From assembly GCF_002760435.1 (NCBI RefSeq), contig NZ_AUUU01000067.1, positions 40,510 to 104,509 of the forward strand: a stretch of 64,000 bases of DNA. The letters are read 5' to 3'. Of this stretch, positions 15,032 through 23,851 are shown one piece after another. This DNA is from Clostridium sp. LS. GTDB taxonomy: Bacteria > Bacillota > Clostridia > Clostridiales > Clostridiaceae. Within the stretch, counting starts at the first letter, position 1, and each line of letters starts with the position of its first letter. Made by a program: the position numbers and the translations under genes. Below the pieces are notes generated by a model. That model did no database searches, was not told the DNA's origin, and worked only from the letters and a program-made list of their open reading frames with translations.

Positions 15032-16324
15032 ATGAGAAAAAAGGTGTTGGCAGCAATATTAGCAGGCACTATGGTGATCGGTTCTTTGACAGGGTGTGGA
15101 AGTAGTTCAAGTCAAACTGGTACTGATTCCAAAACATCAACAGGAAATAGCGGAGCAATCCGTTTTGTAAATACAAAAATAGAGATTGATAAACCACTTA
15201 AAGAGTTTGCAAAAAAATATCAAGAAAAGACAGGACAAGAAGTTGATATAGAATCTCTTGGCGGCGGTGTAGATGTTAATGGGCAGCTTAAAAATTATTT
15301 AGCTGCAGGTAATATGCCTGATATTTATGCATTTGGACCAGACTCTTATGCTTCATTTAAAGATTATTTAACAGATTTAAGTGATCAACCATGGGTTAAG
15401 GACACTGATTTTGCTTTTAAAGGTGATGATGGCAAGGTTTATGGATTTCCATTTGCTATTGAAGGAATCGGCTTAGTATATAATGCAGATATTTTAAAGA
15501 AGGCAGGTATAGATCCAAAAACTTTAACAAATATAAATGCATACCGCGAGGCATTTAAAAAAATTGATAGCATGAAAGATCAACTTGGTATTCAAGCAGT
15601 TGCTTCTGTAGCAGCAGAATCAGGGCAAATGTATTGGTCAACTGGTAATCATATTATGGGAGCCTATTTATCAGAAGGTTTAGATAGAAAAGATAAGAAA
15701 TATATTGACCTATTAAATAAAGGACAGTTAGATGATGAACGTTTTGGAGAATTTGCTGATTATGTAAAACTATTATTTGATTATGCAGATAAAAACGTTT
15801 TAATATCTGGAACTTACGATGATCAATTAGCATTGTGGGCAAAAGGAAAAACAGCCTTCATTACTCAAGGAAACTGGATTGATCCTTCTTTATCAACATA
15901 TGATGTGAAATTTGATTGTGGTATTGCACCACCAGCTTTTACTACAAAAGACACACCAGGTATTCTAGCAGATGCACCAGCGTATTGGGGAATTTATAAG
16001 GATAGTAAAAAAATTGATGCATGTAAAGAATTCCTTAAGGCCTTTGTCTCTACAGAAGAAGGACAAGCATGTCTAACTAAAGATTGTGGTATGGTTTCGC
16101 CATATAAATCAAATACACTTCAACCTGACTTACCTCTAGCAAAGAGTGAAAGTAATTACATTAAAAATAATCAAACTTATGCATGGGATTGGACACATAT
16201 GAAGGATGGTATTGCTATGAACGCTACAGCACCTGTATTTGAATTATATGCAAAAGGACAATTAGATAAAGATGGTTTTATAAAATCAATGAAAAAAGCA
16301 GTGGCTGATTACGTATCCAAATAA
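15032..16324 (+). CDS. Sugar ABC transporter substrate-binding lipoprotein (CUT1 family)
   Basis: 430 residues from the ATG at 15032, which has GAGGTGAAAG before it. An in-frame ATG at 14978 lies too near the promoter and lacks a ribosome binding site. The signal peptide ends in the lipobox LTGC (Cys22), so the protein is lipid-anchored outside the membrane. The mature part has the solute-binding layout: IDKPLKEFAKKYQEKTGQEVDI, GNMPDIYAFGPDS, VYGFPFAIEGIGLVYN, FITQGNW, and a late aromatic patch (YAWDWTH). It heads an operon with two permeases and alpha-glucosidases, so its ligand is probably an alpha-glucosidic oligosaccharide. Confidence 0.9.
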   Translation: MRKKVLAAILAGTMVIGSLTGCGSSSSQTGTDSKTSTGNSGAIRFVNTKIEIDKPLKEFAKKYQEKTGQEVDIESLGGGVDVNGQLKNYLAAGNMPDIYAFGPDSYASFKDYLTDLSDQPWVKDTDFAFKGDDGKVYGFPFAIEGIGLVYNADILKKAGIDPKTLTNINAYREAFKKIDSMKDQLGIQAVASVAAESGQMYWSTGNHIMGAYLSEGLDRKDKKYIDLLNKGQLDDERFGEFADYVKLLFDYADKNVLISGTYDDQLALWAKGKTAFITQGNWIDPSLSTYDVKFDCGIAPPAFTTKDTPGILADAPAYWGIYKDSKKIDACKEFLKAFVSTEEGQACLTKDCGMVSPYKSNTLQPDLPLAKSESNYIKNNQTYAWDWTHMKDGIAMNATAPVFELYAKGQLDKDGFIKSMKKAVADYVSK

Positions 16325-16342
16325 TAATTGTAGTTTGAAATT

Positions 16343-16373
16343 ATATAGGCTGCTTACATGAGGTAGCCTATAT
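16343..16373 (+). other. Intercistronic hairpin after the binding-protein gene
   Basis: ATATAGGCTGC (16343-16353) pairs with GTAGCCTATAT (16363-16373) with one G-U pair, and no U-run follows. Stems at this position in sugar transport operons commonly protect the binding-protein mRNA, giving more of it than of the permeases. That role is inferred here. Confidence 0.5.
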
Positions 16374-16428
16374 TAAATTATATACCTTAATTAGAAGTGT
16401 AGATAAAGTACTTGGAAGGAGGAAGAGC

Positions 16429-17535
16429 ATGAGTGTAAATATGAATAATTATGATAATATTTCTACGGATTATTCGAGTTTAGGGGGAAAAAGAGTGGTA
16501 TTAAAAACAAAAAAATTGCTTTCTGGTGGGATAATATTGGTTGGAATTTTAGCTATGATTTTTGCACTATATTTAGATATTACAGGCAGCAAAAATACCA
16601 TGCGTGGTTCTATATTAATTATAGGTGCTTTATTAACGATTTTAGGTGTATATTGTTTTCCGACTAGGAGACATCGAATGATAATTAATATTTTATTTTT
16701 ATTTCCATTGCTATTTGCATTTTTTGTAACTGTATTAATACCTTTTGTGTGTGGTGTATTTTATTCTTTTACCAATTGGAACGGAATTAAGTTTACAGAA
16801 TTTGTTGGATTAGGTAATTACATTAGCATGTTTAAATCTGAGGATTATGTGTATTCATTTATAGTAACTTTTATTTTTACAGTTATTAATATGATTTTAG
16901 TAAATTCAGTAGCATTTGCTTTGGCATTATTTTGCACATCTAAGGTAAAAGGAAAAAATTTTTATCGTGCAGCTTTTTTCATACCCAACTTAATTGGTGG
17001 AATTGTCTTAGGGTATGTATGGCAGTTTATTTTTAATAAAGTATTCACAATTGTTATTAGTGGCAGCGCATCTATGCTGACTGATCCTAATTTAGCATTA
17101 ATGGCAATTTTGATGGTTAGTATTTGGCAGTATGCAGGATATATTATGATGATTTATGTTACAGGCTTGCAAAATGTACCTCAAGATATTCTTGAAGCAT
17201 CCAGTGTAGATGGTGCAAATAGTTTAATAACTTTATTTAAAATTAAAATACCAATGATTGCTAATACATTTACAGTTTGTATATTCTTAACCCTTGTTAA
17301 TTCGTTTAAACAGTTTGATTTAAATTTGGCAATAACTAATGGTGCTCCTAGTAGAATTCTAAGTGGTAATGTTGTACAATCTACAGAATTTTTAGCTTTA
17401 AATATTTATAATACTGCAATTGGTAAAAATCAATACGCTCTTGGTCAAACGAAAGCGGTTATATTCTTTATTATTTTGGCAATTGTATCATTAACTCAAG
17501 TATATATAAGTAAAAAGAAGGAGATAGAAGTATGA
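16429..17535 (+). CDS. Sugar ABC transporter permease (MalF-like)
   Basis: 368 residues. The N-terminal part (about 1-85) has two extra hydrophobic segments, which is unusual for a short MalF-type permease. A core of six membrane helices follows, with FYSFTNWNG after the first core helix. The EAA loop that contacts the ATPase is present near residue 260: VPQDILEASSVDGANSLITLFKIKIPMI. It is translated from a strong GGAAGGAGG site and overlaps the second permease gene by four bases (ATGA). Works with the binding protein and a separate ATPase. Confidence 0.9.
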   Translation: MSVNMNNYDNISTDYSSLGGKRVVLKTKKLLSGGIILVGILAMIFALYLDITGSKNTMRGSILIIGALLTILGVYCFPTRRHRMIINILFLFPLLFAFFVTVLIPFVCGVFYSFTNWNGIKFTEFVGLGNYISMFKSEDYVYSFIVTFIFTVINMILVNSVAFALALFCTSKVKGKNFYRAAFFIPNLIGGIVLGYVWQFIFNKVFTIVISGSASMLTDPNLALMAILMVSIWQYAGYIMMIYVTGLQNVPQDILEASSVDGANSLITLFKIKIPMIANTFTVCIFLTLVNSFKQFDLNLAITNGAPSRILSGNVVQSTEFLALNIYNTAIGKNQYALGQTKAVIFFIILAIVSLTQVYISKKKEIEV

Positions 17536-18392
17536 TGAAAGTAATAAAAACGAAGACTTTAATCGGAGAAATTATTGGTATTATTCTTGCACTTGTAATT
17601 CTTTCACCTTTCATTTTGGTAATACTCAATTCAGCTAAGACTAGTGCTGATATTGTAATTAACCCTCTTTCTATACCAAGTAAATGGGGACAGATATTTA
17701 CAAATTTTAATAATGTTATGCATAATGATAGTTTTAATTATTGGAAATCCTTTTTCAGCTCATTATTTATTACTATAATTTCACTGGCTGTAGTCTCAAC
17801 ATTCTCTGCAATGACAGCTTGGGTGCTTTGTCGTAATAAGACTAAATGGTCTGGTTTCATTTTTATGCTTCTTGTGGCCGCTATGGTTATTCCTTTTCAG
17901 GTAGTTATGCTTCCTTTACTTTCAACATTCAGAAGCATATCTGACTTTTTTGGAATTCAAATGCTCCAAAGTTATCAGGGAGTAATATTTGCATATCTAG
18001 GATTTGGCGGAAGCATGTCAGTATTTATTCTTCATGGATTTATAAAAGGTATTCCACGTGAATTGGAGGAAGCAGCATGGATTGATGGCTGTAGTCCAGA
18101 AGGTACTTTTTTTAGAATTATATTTCCGCTATTAAAGCCAGTGCAAATGACAATTTTGATTTTAAATGGTATCTGGATTTGGAACGATTATCTTTTACCA
18201 TCATTGATGCTTGGATTAAATGGTAAAATAAAAACTCTTCCAGTAGCAGTAAGTGCTTTTGTAGGATCTTATGTAAAGCAATGGGATTTAATTCTTTCAG
18301 CTGCATTTTTAGCAATGATACCGATTATTATATTATTCTTATTTGCCCAAAAACAGATTATTAAAGGTATAGTAGACGGAGCAATAAAATAG
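17532..18392 (+). CDS. Sugar ABC transporter permease (MalG-like)
   Basis: 286 residues with six membrane helices. The start is typical of MalG-like permeases (FILVILNSAKTSADI), and the EAA loop near residue 178 reads IPRELEEAAWIDGCSPEGTFFRIIFPLLKP. The start codon overlaps the stop of the previous permease, so translation is coupled. No ATPase gene follows; the next gene is an alpha-glucosidase. CUT1 systems of Gram-positive bacteria often share one ATPase (MsmK, MsiK or MsmX type) encoded elsewhere, and that is the simplest reading here. Confidence 0.9.
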   Translation: MMKVIKTKTLIGEIIGIILALVILSPFILVILNSAKTSADIVINPLSIPSKWGQIFTNFNNVMHNDSFNYWKSFFSSLFITIISLAVVSTFSAMTAWVLCRNKTKWSGFIFMLLVAAMVIPFQVVMLPLLSTFRSISDFFGIQMLQSYQGVIFAYLGFGGSMSVFILHGFIKGIPRELEEAAWIDGCSPEGTFFRIIFPLLKPVQMTILILNGIWIWNDYLLPSLMLGLNGKIKTLPVAVSAFVGSYVKQWDLILSAAFLAMIPIIILFLFAQKQIIKGIVDGAIK

Positions 18393-18436
18393 GACCCTGG
18401 GTTTTTGATTAAATGATTGATGTAGGAGGTAACAAA

Positions 18437-20092
18437 ATGGAAAAAGCATGGTGGATGGATAAGGTTGTATATCAAATATATCCAAGAAGTTTTAAGGATA
18501 GCAATGGAGATGGTATAGGGGATTTAAACGGAATTATAGAGAAATTAGATTATATTAAAGAATTAGGAATTGATGTTATATGGTTATCTCCAATTTATGA
18601 GTCTCCTAATGATGATAATGGTTATGATATTAGTAACTATCAAAATATTATGAGTGAATTTGGGACAATGGGGGATTTTGACAGGTTACTTCAAGAGGCC
18701 CATAAACGTGATTTGAAGATTATGTTAGACTTGGTTGTAAATCATACTTCTGATGAACATCTGTGGTTTGAGGAAAGCAGAAAATCAAAAGATAATGAAT
18801 ATAGAGATTATTATATTTGGAGAAATGGAAAAGGAAATAATCCTCCAAATAACTGGGGATCAGATTTTAGCGGCTCTGCATGGGAGTATGATAAAGCAAC
18901 AGATATGTATTATCTACACATTTTCTCTAAAAAACAACCAGATTTAAACTGGAAGAATCCAAAAGTAAGAAATGAAGTTTACACTATGATGAAATGGTGG
19001 TGTGATAAAGGAATAGACGGTTTCCGTATGGATGTTATTAATATGATTTCTAAGGTAGAGGGATTACCAGATGGGGAGAAAAAAGAAGGGGAACTTTATG
19101 GGGATAAAGCTCCATATGTTATAAATGGACCTCATGTTCATGAATATTTGCAGGAAATGAATAAGGAAGTATTATCAAAGTATAAACTTATGACAGTAGG
19201 GGAAATGCCACTTGTTACGGCTGATGATGCAAAACTTTATACAGGATTTAATAGAAACGAATTAAATATGGTATTTCAATTTGAGCATATGGATGTAGAC
19301 AAAGAGGGAAAAGAACGTTGGACAGATAAGAAATTCAAGTTAGTTGAATTAAAAAAGATTTTATCAAAATGGCAAACAGAGCTACATGGATGTGGATGGA
19401 ATAGCTTGTATTGGAACAATCATGACCAACCAAGAACAGTATCAAGATTTGGAAATGATAAAGAATATAGAATAGAATCAGCAAAAATGTTAGGAACCTG
19501 TTTGCATATGTTACAAGGAACACCATATATCTATCAAGGCGAAGAACTCGGAATGACAAATGTGAAATTTGACAAAATTGAAGAGTACAATGATATTGAA
19601 AGTGTAAATGCTTATAAAGAATATACTGAAAAGCGAGGCGTGGATCCAAGTGAAATGCTTCGATATGTTCAGATTAAGAGTAGAGATAATGCAAGAACTC
19701 CAATGCAGTGGGACAATAGCGAAAATGCTGGATTTACCACAGGCAAGCCATGGCTTAAGATAAATCCAAATTATAAAGAAATAAATGCTGCATCACAGAT
19801 AAATGATCCAAATTCTATTTTTAATTATTATAAAAAATTAATTGAGCTTCGTAAAAAATATGAAATTATTATTTTAGGAAACTATGAATTATTACTCCCA
19901 GAAGATGATAAGATTTTTGCATATAAGCGTCACTATAATGGACAAACAATGCTAGTAGTATGTAATTTTTCAAAAGAAATCTTAAGTTTCCCTTTCGATG
20001 AAGTAATAAATAAAAATTGTATTATAAGTAACTATGATAAGAATGATGATAAAAAATTAAAACCATACGAGGCAAGAGTGTATTTATACTAA
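18437..20092 (+). CDS. GH13 oligo-1,6-glucosidase (isomaltase-type alpha-glucosidase)
   Basis: 551 residues from the ATG at 18437, preceded by TAGGAGGTAAC; an upstream in-frame ATG at 18413 would put that site inside the gene. GH13 regions are clear: DLVVNHTSDEH, nucleophile region GFRMDVIN (Asp199), acid TVGEMP (Glu256) and NNHDQPR (Asp330). Region V reads QPDLNW, as in oligo-1,6-glucosidases. The residue after the nucleophile is Val200, which in this subfamily goes with alpha-1,6 specificity. No signal peptide, so it acts in the cytoplasm on imported isomalto-oligosaccharides or related glucosides. It follows the permease genes within the operon. Confidence 0.9.
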   Translation: MEKAWWMDKVVYQIYPRSFKDSNGDGIGDLNGIIEKLDYIKELGIDVIWLSPIYESPNDDNGYDISNYQNIMSEFGTMGDFDRLLQEAHKRDLKIMLDLVVNHTSDEHLWFEESRKSKDNEYRDYYIWRNGKGNNPPNNWGSDFSGSAWEYDKATDMYYLHIFSKKQPDLNWKNPKVRNEVYTMMKWWCDKGIDGFRMDVINMISKVEGLPDGEKKEGELYGDKAPYVINGPHVHEYLQEMNKEVLSKYKLMTVGEMPLVTADDAKLYTGFNRNELNMVFQFEHMDVDKEGKERWTDKKFKLVELKKILSKWQTELHGCGWNSLYWNNHDQPRTVSRFGNDKEYRIESAKMLGTCLHMLQGTPYIYQGEELGMTNVKFDKIEEYNDIESVNAYKEYTEKRGVDPSEMLRYVQIKSRDNARTPMQWDNSENAGFTTGKPWLKINPNYKEINAASQINDPNSIFNYYKKLIELRKKYEIIILGNYELLLPEDDKIFAYKRHYNGQTMLVVCNFSKEILSFPFDEVINKNCIISNYDKNDDKKLKPYEARVYLY

Positions 20093-20155
20093 TAATAAAG
20101 CACATTACAGATTAACATTATTTGATATGGAGGTAAATAAAGGGGAGGTATTTGC

Positions 20156-21928
20156 ATGAATAATAAATCCCGAAAACAAAGAATTTCCAAAAAAAATAAT
20201 AAAAATATTAAGAAACGATTATTTAAAAATGTCACTATTATTAGAAGTTTTATTACCATTTGTGTTATTTCAATTTTGACAACATTAGCTATTGGAACAG
20301 TATTTTTTATCACTATTAATACTACGCATAATAATGTTAAGCTTATGTATGAAAATTGTCTTCAGAGACAAATGCTATTAAGTTCTGTTAATACACATTT
20401 AAGTGTCTTGAGGAATAACATACCGAGCCAATTAGAGTATCCAAGTAATTCAAATAGAGGTGTTATCAGTAAGGAACTTGATGGTATTTCTGCAGATTTA
20501 GATCAATATAAGTCATTAGAATTAATAAGTAATAGCACTAAAGCGGATGCTTCAATAGAGGAAGTTTTTGCTGCTTTTAAAAATAGTTGTGCTGATATTA
20601 CAAATATTAGAAATAATGATAGTCCTGAAGATAATACGAAAAACGCATATAAAACTAATTTTGAAGCAAATCAATTTAAATTTTTAAATGCTATTTTTGC
20701 AGGAGTTATGCAGAATAAAAGTGATGCTCAGCAATTATTCAATCAAATTAATAAAGCGTATTCAAATAATATTATTATTTTTGCTGCATTATTTTTTATT
20801 TCAGTTATATTAATATTCTTAATTGCAGTTGTAGTTATAAAATTGTTAAAGAAATCAATTTATTCCTTTAGTGGAATCTTAAATACTTTAGCTTTAGGAG
20901 ATTTTACAATTGATATTGAAACAGAGGAAAAGTCTGAAATAGGAGTAATGAAAAAAGAACTAGCTGCAACTATAAGCTCAATTTCTAATATTTTAAAATT
21001 AATTAAGGAAGGTGGCTTATTAACTTTAGGAAAGTCTAAATCCTTAGCATCAATTTCAAAAGAAGTGGATTCCACAATGCAGGAGCTTTCTGCCGCAGTG
21101 CATGATATAACTGATGGTGCTTTAATTCAATCAAATGAATTGATAGTGATAAATAATACATTTTCTAAATTAGGGGATGAAATTGAAAGTATATTTAAAT
21201 TAATCAAAGATGTAGATAAAAATACAAAATCAGTTAATAATATGGCTCAAAGCAGCAATGATAATATGTCTACTTTGATTGAAGCAACTAATGATATAAG
21301 TAACGCTTTTAATAATGTTAGTGAAAAAATTCGAGAATTAGGCGTAAAAATTTTGAAGATTAATAAGATTGTAGATGTTATAAATAGTATTGCAGAAGAA
21401 ACAAATCTATTGTCATTAAATGCATCAATTGAGGCAGCTAGAGTAGGTGAAGCGGGCAGAGGATTTGCAGTTGTAGCTGAAGAAATTAGAAAATTAGCAG
21501 ATCAATCGAAGAGTTCGTCTAATGATATTAATAAGTTGATTAAAGATATATCTGAAGAAACAAACACTGTCGTAAATACTACAAATGAAGTTAATGAAGA
21601 TTTAAAACAGCAAATAGATATTATAGAAAATTCAATCAATGATTTTAGGCAAATAATTAATGCTATTAATGCTATTCTTCCGCAAATTGAGGAGATAAAT
21701 TTAACGGTTGAAAATATAAATAATGAAAAAAATCAAATTGTTGAAAAAATAGATTCAACAGCTAGCATAGCAGAAGAAAATTCAGCTTCATCTGAGGAAA
21801 TAGCAGCTTCCATTCAAGAGGTTACTACATCAACTGAAAGCTTAGATAATACGGCACAATTACTTGAAGAGAACTCTAAAAAGCTTATTAATCAAGTGAA
21901 TAATTTTAAACTAAAAGAAGATACATAA
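20156..21928 (+). CDS. Methyl-accepting chemotaxis protein in the sugar operon
   Basis: 590 residues. A basic N-terminus (about 1-22) precedes a membrane helix near 25-47. An extracytoplasmic, largely helical sensor of about 155 residues resembles a four-helix bundle. A second membrane helix lies near 202-225, then a HAMP-like linker and the cytoplasmic signalling domain. The conserved hairpin tip is [20 protein letters not shown] followed by [21 protein letters not shown]. Methylation-helix regions flank it, ending in [18 protein letters not shown]. The ribosome binding site is GGGGAGG. It lies between two alpha-glucosidase genes, so it probably senses the same sugar or its loaded binding protein. 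Confidence 0.9.
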   Translation: MNNKSRKQRISKKNNKNIKKRLFKNVTIIRSFITICVISILTTLAIGTVFFITINTTHNNVKLMYENCLQRQMLLSSVNTHLSVLRNNIPSQLEYPSNSNRGVISKELDGISADLDQYKSLELISNSTKADASIEEVFAAFKNSCADITNIRNNDSPEDNTKNAYKTNFEANQFKFLNAIFAGVMQNKSDAQQLFNQINKAYSNNIIIFAALFFISVILIFLIAVVVIKLLKKSIYSFSGILNTLALGDFTIDIETEEKSEIGVMKKELAATISSISNILKLIKEGGLLTLGKSKSLASISKEVDSTMQELSAAVHDITDGALIQSNELIVINNTFSKLGDEIESIFKLIKDVDKNTKSVNNMAQSSNDNMSTLIEATNDISNAFNNVSEKIRELGVKILKINKIVDVINSIAEETNLLSLNASIEAARVGEAGRGFAVVAEEIRKLADQSKSSSNDINKLIKDISEETNTVVNTTNEVNEDLKQQIDIIENSINDFRQIINAINAILPQIEEINLTVENINNEKNQIVEKIDSTASIAEENSASSEEIAASIQEVTTSTESLDNTAQLLEENSKKLINQVNNFKLKEDT

Positions 21929-21929
21929 T

Positions 21930-21950
21930 GCAGAAAAAATCTGCGTTTTT
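21930..21950 (+). terminator. Short hairpin with U-run after the chemoreceptor gene
   Basis: GCAGA (21930-21934) and TCTGC (21940-21944) form a 5-base stem followed by GTTTTT. It is weak and probably gives only partial termination before the second alpha-glucosidase, whose ribosome binding site follows 30 bases later. Confidence 0.4.
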
Positions 21951-21996
21951 GATTAAGTTCAAATAAATACTGAATTGAGCAAGGAGGTTTTAAATC

Positions 21997-23664
21997 ATGA
22001 AAAAATGGTGGCATGATAAGGTTGCATATCAAATATATCCAAAAAGCTTTTGTGATGCTAATGGGGATGGCATTGGAGATTTAAGAGGTATAATAAGTAA
22101 ACTTGATTACCTTAAGAATTTAGGTGTAGATATAATTTGGATTTCGCCAATTTATTGTTCTCCAATGGCAGATCAGGGCTATGATATTTCTGATTATTAT
22201 AATATTGATCCAAGGTTTGGAACAATGGAAGATATGGACGAATTACTTAGTGAAGCTAAAAAAAGAAATATGTATATATTAATGGATTTGGTGGTTAACC
22301 ATTGTTCAGACAAACATGAATGGTTTAGAAAAGCATTAGAAGATCCAGATGGAGAATATGCAGATTATTTTTATATTCGTGAAGGAAAAGGGGACAAACC
22401 GCCTTGCAACTGGCGATCTTACTTTGGAGGAAGTGTATGGGAAAAGATACCTAACACTAATAAATATTATCTTCACTTTTTCGCAAAAGAACAGCCTGAT
22501 TTAAATTGGGAGAATCCAAAGTTAAAAAATGAAATATATAAAATGATTAATTGGTGGCTTGAAAAAGGACTCGCAGGATTTAGAATAGATGCAATTATTA
22601 ATATAAAAAAGGATTTAAGATTTGAAGATTTTCCAGCTGATAGAGAAGATGGTCTTTGCAGCATAGGTAGAATGTTAGAGACTGTAGATGGCGTTGGAGA
22701 TATGCTAAATGAATTAAAGGAAAAAACCTTCAAAATATATGATGCCTTCACAGTTGGAGAAGTATTTAATAGTAAAGAAGGTGAACTTGATAAATTTATA
22801 GGGAAAGATGGTTATTTTTCTTCGATGTTTGATTTTGAACTTGAGCTTTTAGGTAAAAGTGAACTAGGTTGGTATGATAATAAGAGTTTTACACCAAATG
22901 AAATAAGAGACAGTATTTATAAAAGTCAACTAGAAGCTATAAATGTAGGCTTTAAGGCTAATATCATTGAAAACCATGATGAACCGAGAGGTGTAAGCCG
23001 CTTTATTTTAGAGGAAGATTTAAATAATGAAAGTAAAAAAATGCTTGGAGCAATATCTCTTATGCTTAGAGGTATACCATTTATTTATCAAGGGCAAGAA
23101 ATTGGAATGACAAATAATCATTTTAAATCTATAGAAGAATTCGATGATATTGCCACAATAGATCAATATAATGTGGCAATTGAACAAGGATACAGTGAAG
23201 AAGAAGCACTAAGGATTATAAATACATATAGCAGGGACAATTCAAGAACGCCATTTCATTGGGATGATAGTGAAAGTGCGGGCTTTACAGTCGGAAAACC
23301 TTGGCTCAAAGTTAATAATAAGTATAAAACAATTAATTTAAAATCGCAAATTGGAGACGAAGATTCATTATTTAATTTTTACAGAAGCCTTATAGCGTTA
23401 AGAAAATCAGAAGAATTTAAAGAGGCTATTGTATATGGTGAGTTTATACCTATATTACAGAATTACGATAATTTAATTGCTTTTTATAGAGAAGGATCAT
23501 TAAAAAAAATAATGTTAATAGCAAATTATCAAAAGAAAGAACAAACAATTAAGTTGCCTAAGCCATATAGTCAAGTACTTCTTAACAATTATAAGGATGT
23601 AAAATATGAAAATGATAGTATAATTCTACAAGGATATCAAGTGCTTATTCTTGAAATAATATAA
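21997..23664 (+). CDS. GH13 alpha-glucosidase, probably alpha-1,4-preferring
   Basis: 555 residues, cytoplasmic, start preceded by AAGGAGG. GH13 regions are complete: DLVVNHCSDKH, nucleophile region GFRIDAII (Asp198), acid TVGEVFN and ENHDEPR. Region V reads QPDLNWE. The residue after the nucleophile is Ala199, where the first glucosidase of this operon has Val. In this subfamily Ala or Thr here goes with alpha-1,4 preference. It is similar to the first enzyme throughout but clearly diverged, an old paralogue rather than a recent duplicate. A terminator follows, so it is the last gene of the operon. Confidence 0.9.
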   Translation: MKKWWHDKVAYQIYPKSFCDANGDGIGDLRGIISKLDYLKNLGVDIIWISPIYCSPMADQGYDISDYYNIDPRFGTMEDMDELLSEAKKRNMYILMDLVVNHCSDKHEWFRKALEDPDGEYADYFYIREGKGDKPPCNWRSYFGGSVWEKIPNTNKYYLHFFAKEQPDLNWENPKLKNEIYKMINWWLEKGLAGFRIDAIINIKKDLRFEDFPADREDGLCSIGRMLETVDGVGDMLNELKEKTFKIYDAFTVGEVFNSKEGELDKFIGKDGYFSSMFDFELELLGKSELGWYDNKSFTPNEIRDSIYKSQLEAINVGFKANIIENHDEPRGVSRFILEEDLNNESKKMLGAISLMLRGIPFIYQGQEIGMTNNHFKSIEEFDDIATIDQYNVAIEQGYSEEEALRIINTYSRDNSRTPFHWDDSESAGFTVGKPWLKVNNKYKTINLKSQIGDEDSLFNFYRSLIALRKSEEFKEAIVYGEFIPILQNYDNLIAFYREGSLKKIMLIANYQKKEQTIKLPKPYSQVLLNNYKDVKYENDSIILQGYQVLILEII

Positions 23665-23718
23665 AGAAAGACAACTATTTTAATAATTTAATAGCATGAA
23701 ATTAAAATATAATTAATA

Positions 23719-23760
23719 TGCTCCCTTTTTAGATGTGTTCTTATAAAGGGGGTATTTTAA
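23719..23760 (+). terminator. Terminator of the alpha-glucoside operon
   Basis: CTCCCTTT (23721-23728) pairs with AAAGGGGG (23745-23752) with one G-U pair, followed by TATTTTAATTTTAAT. It lies 60 bases after the second alpha-glucosidase stop. Confidence 0.6.
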
Positions 23761-23851
23761 TTTTAATAAGAAAGTATTTTAAGCTAAAAATTAATTCTAT
23801 ATAGATTTGTAAAAAATGTTTAGTATAATTATATACAGGTGAGGTGGTGTT

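Noticed and set aside
20127..20159. A ten-codon frame ([10 protein letters not shown]) overlapping the chemoreceptor start by ATGA
   Set aside because: No Shine-Dalgarno sequence in front of it, and it runs through the ribosome binding site of the chemoreceptor. Probably chance.
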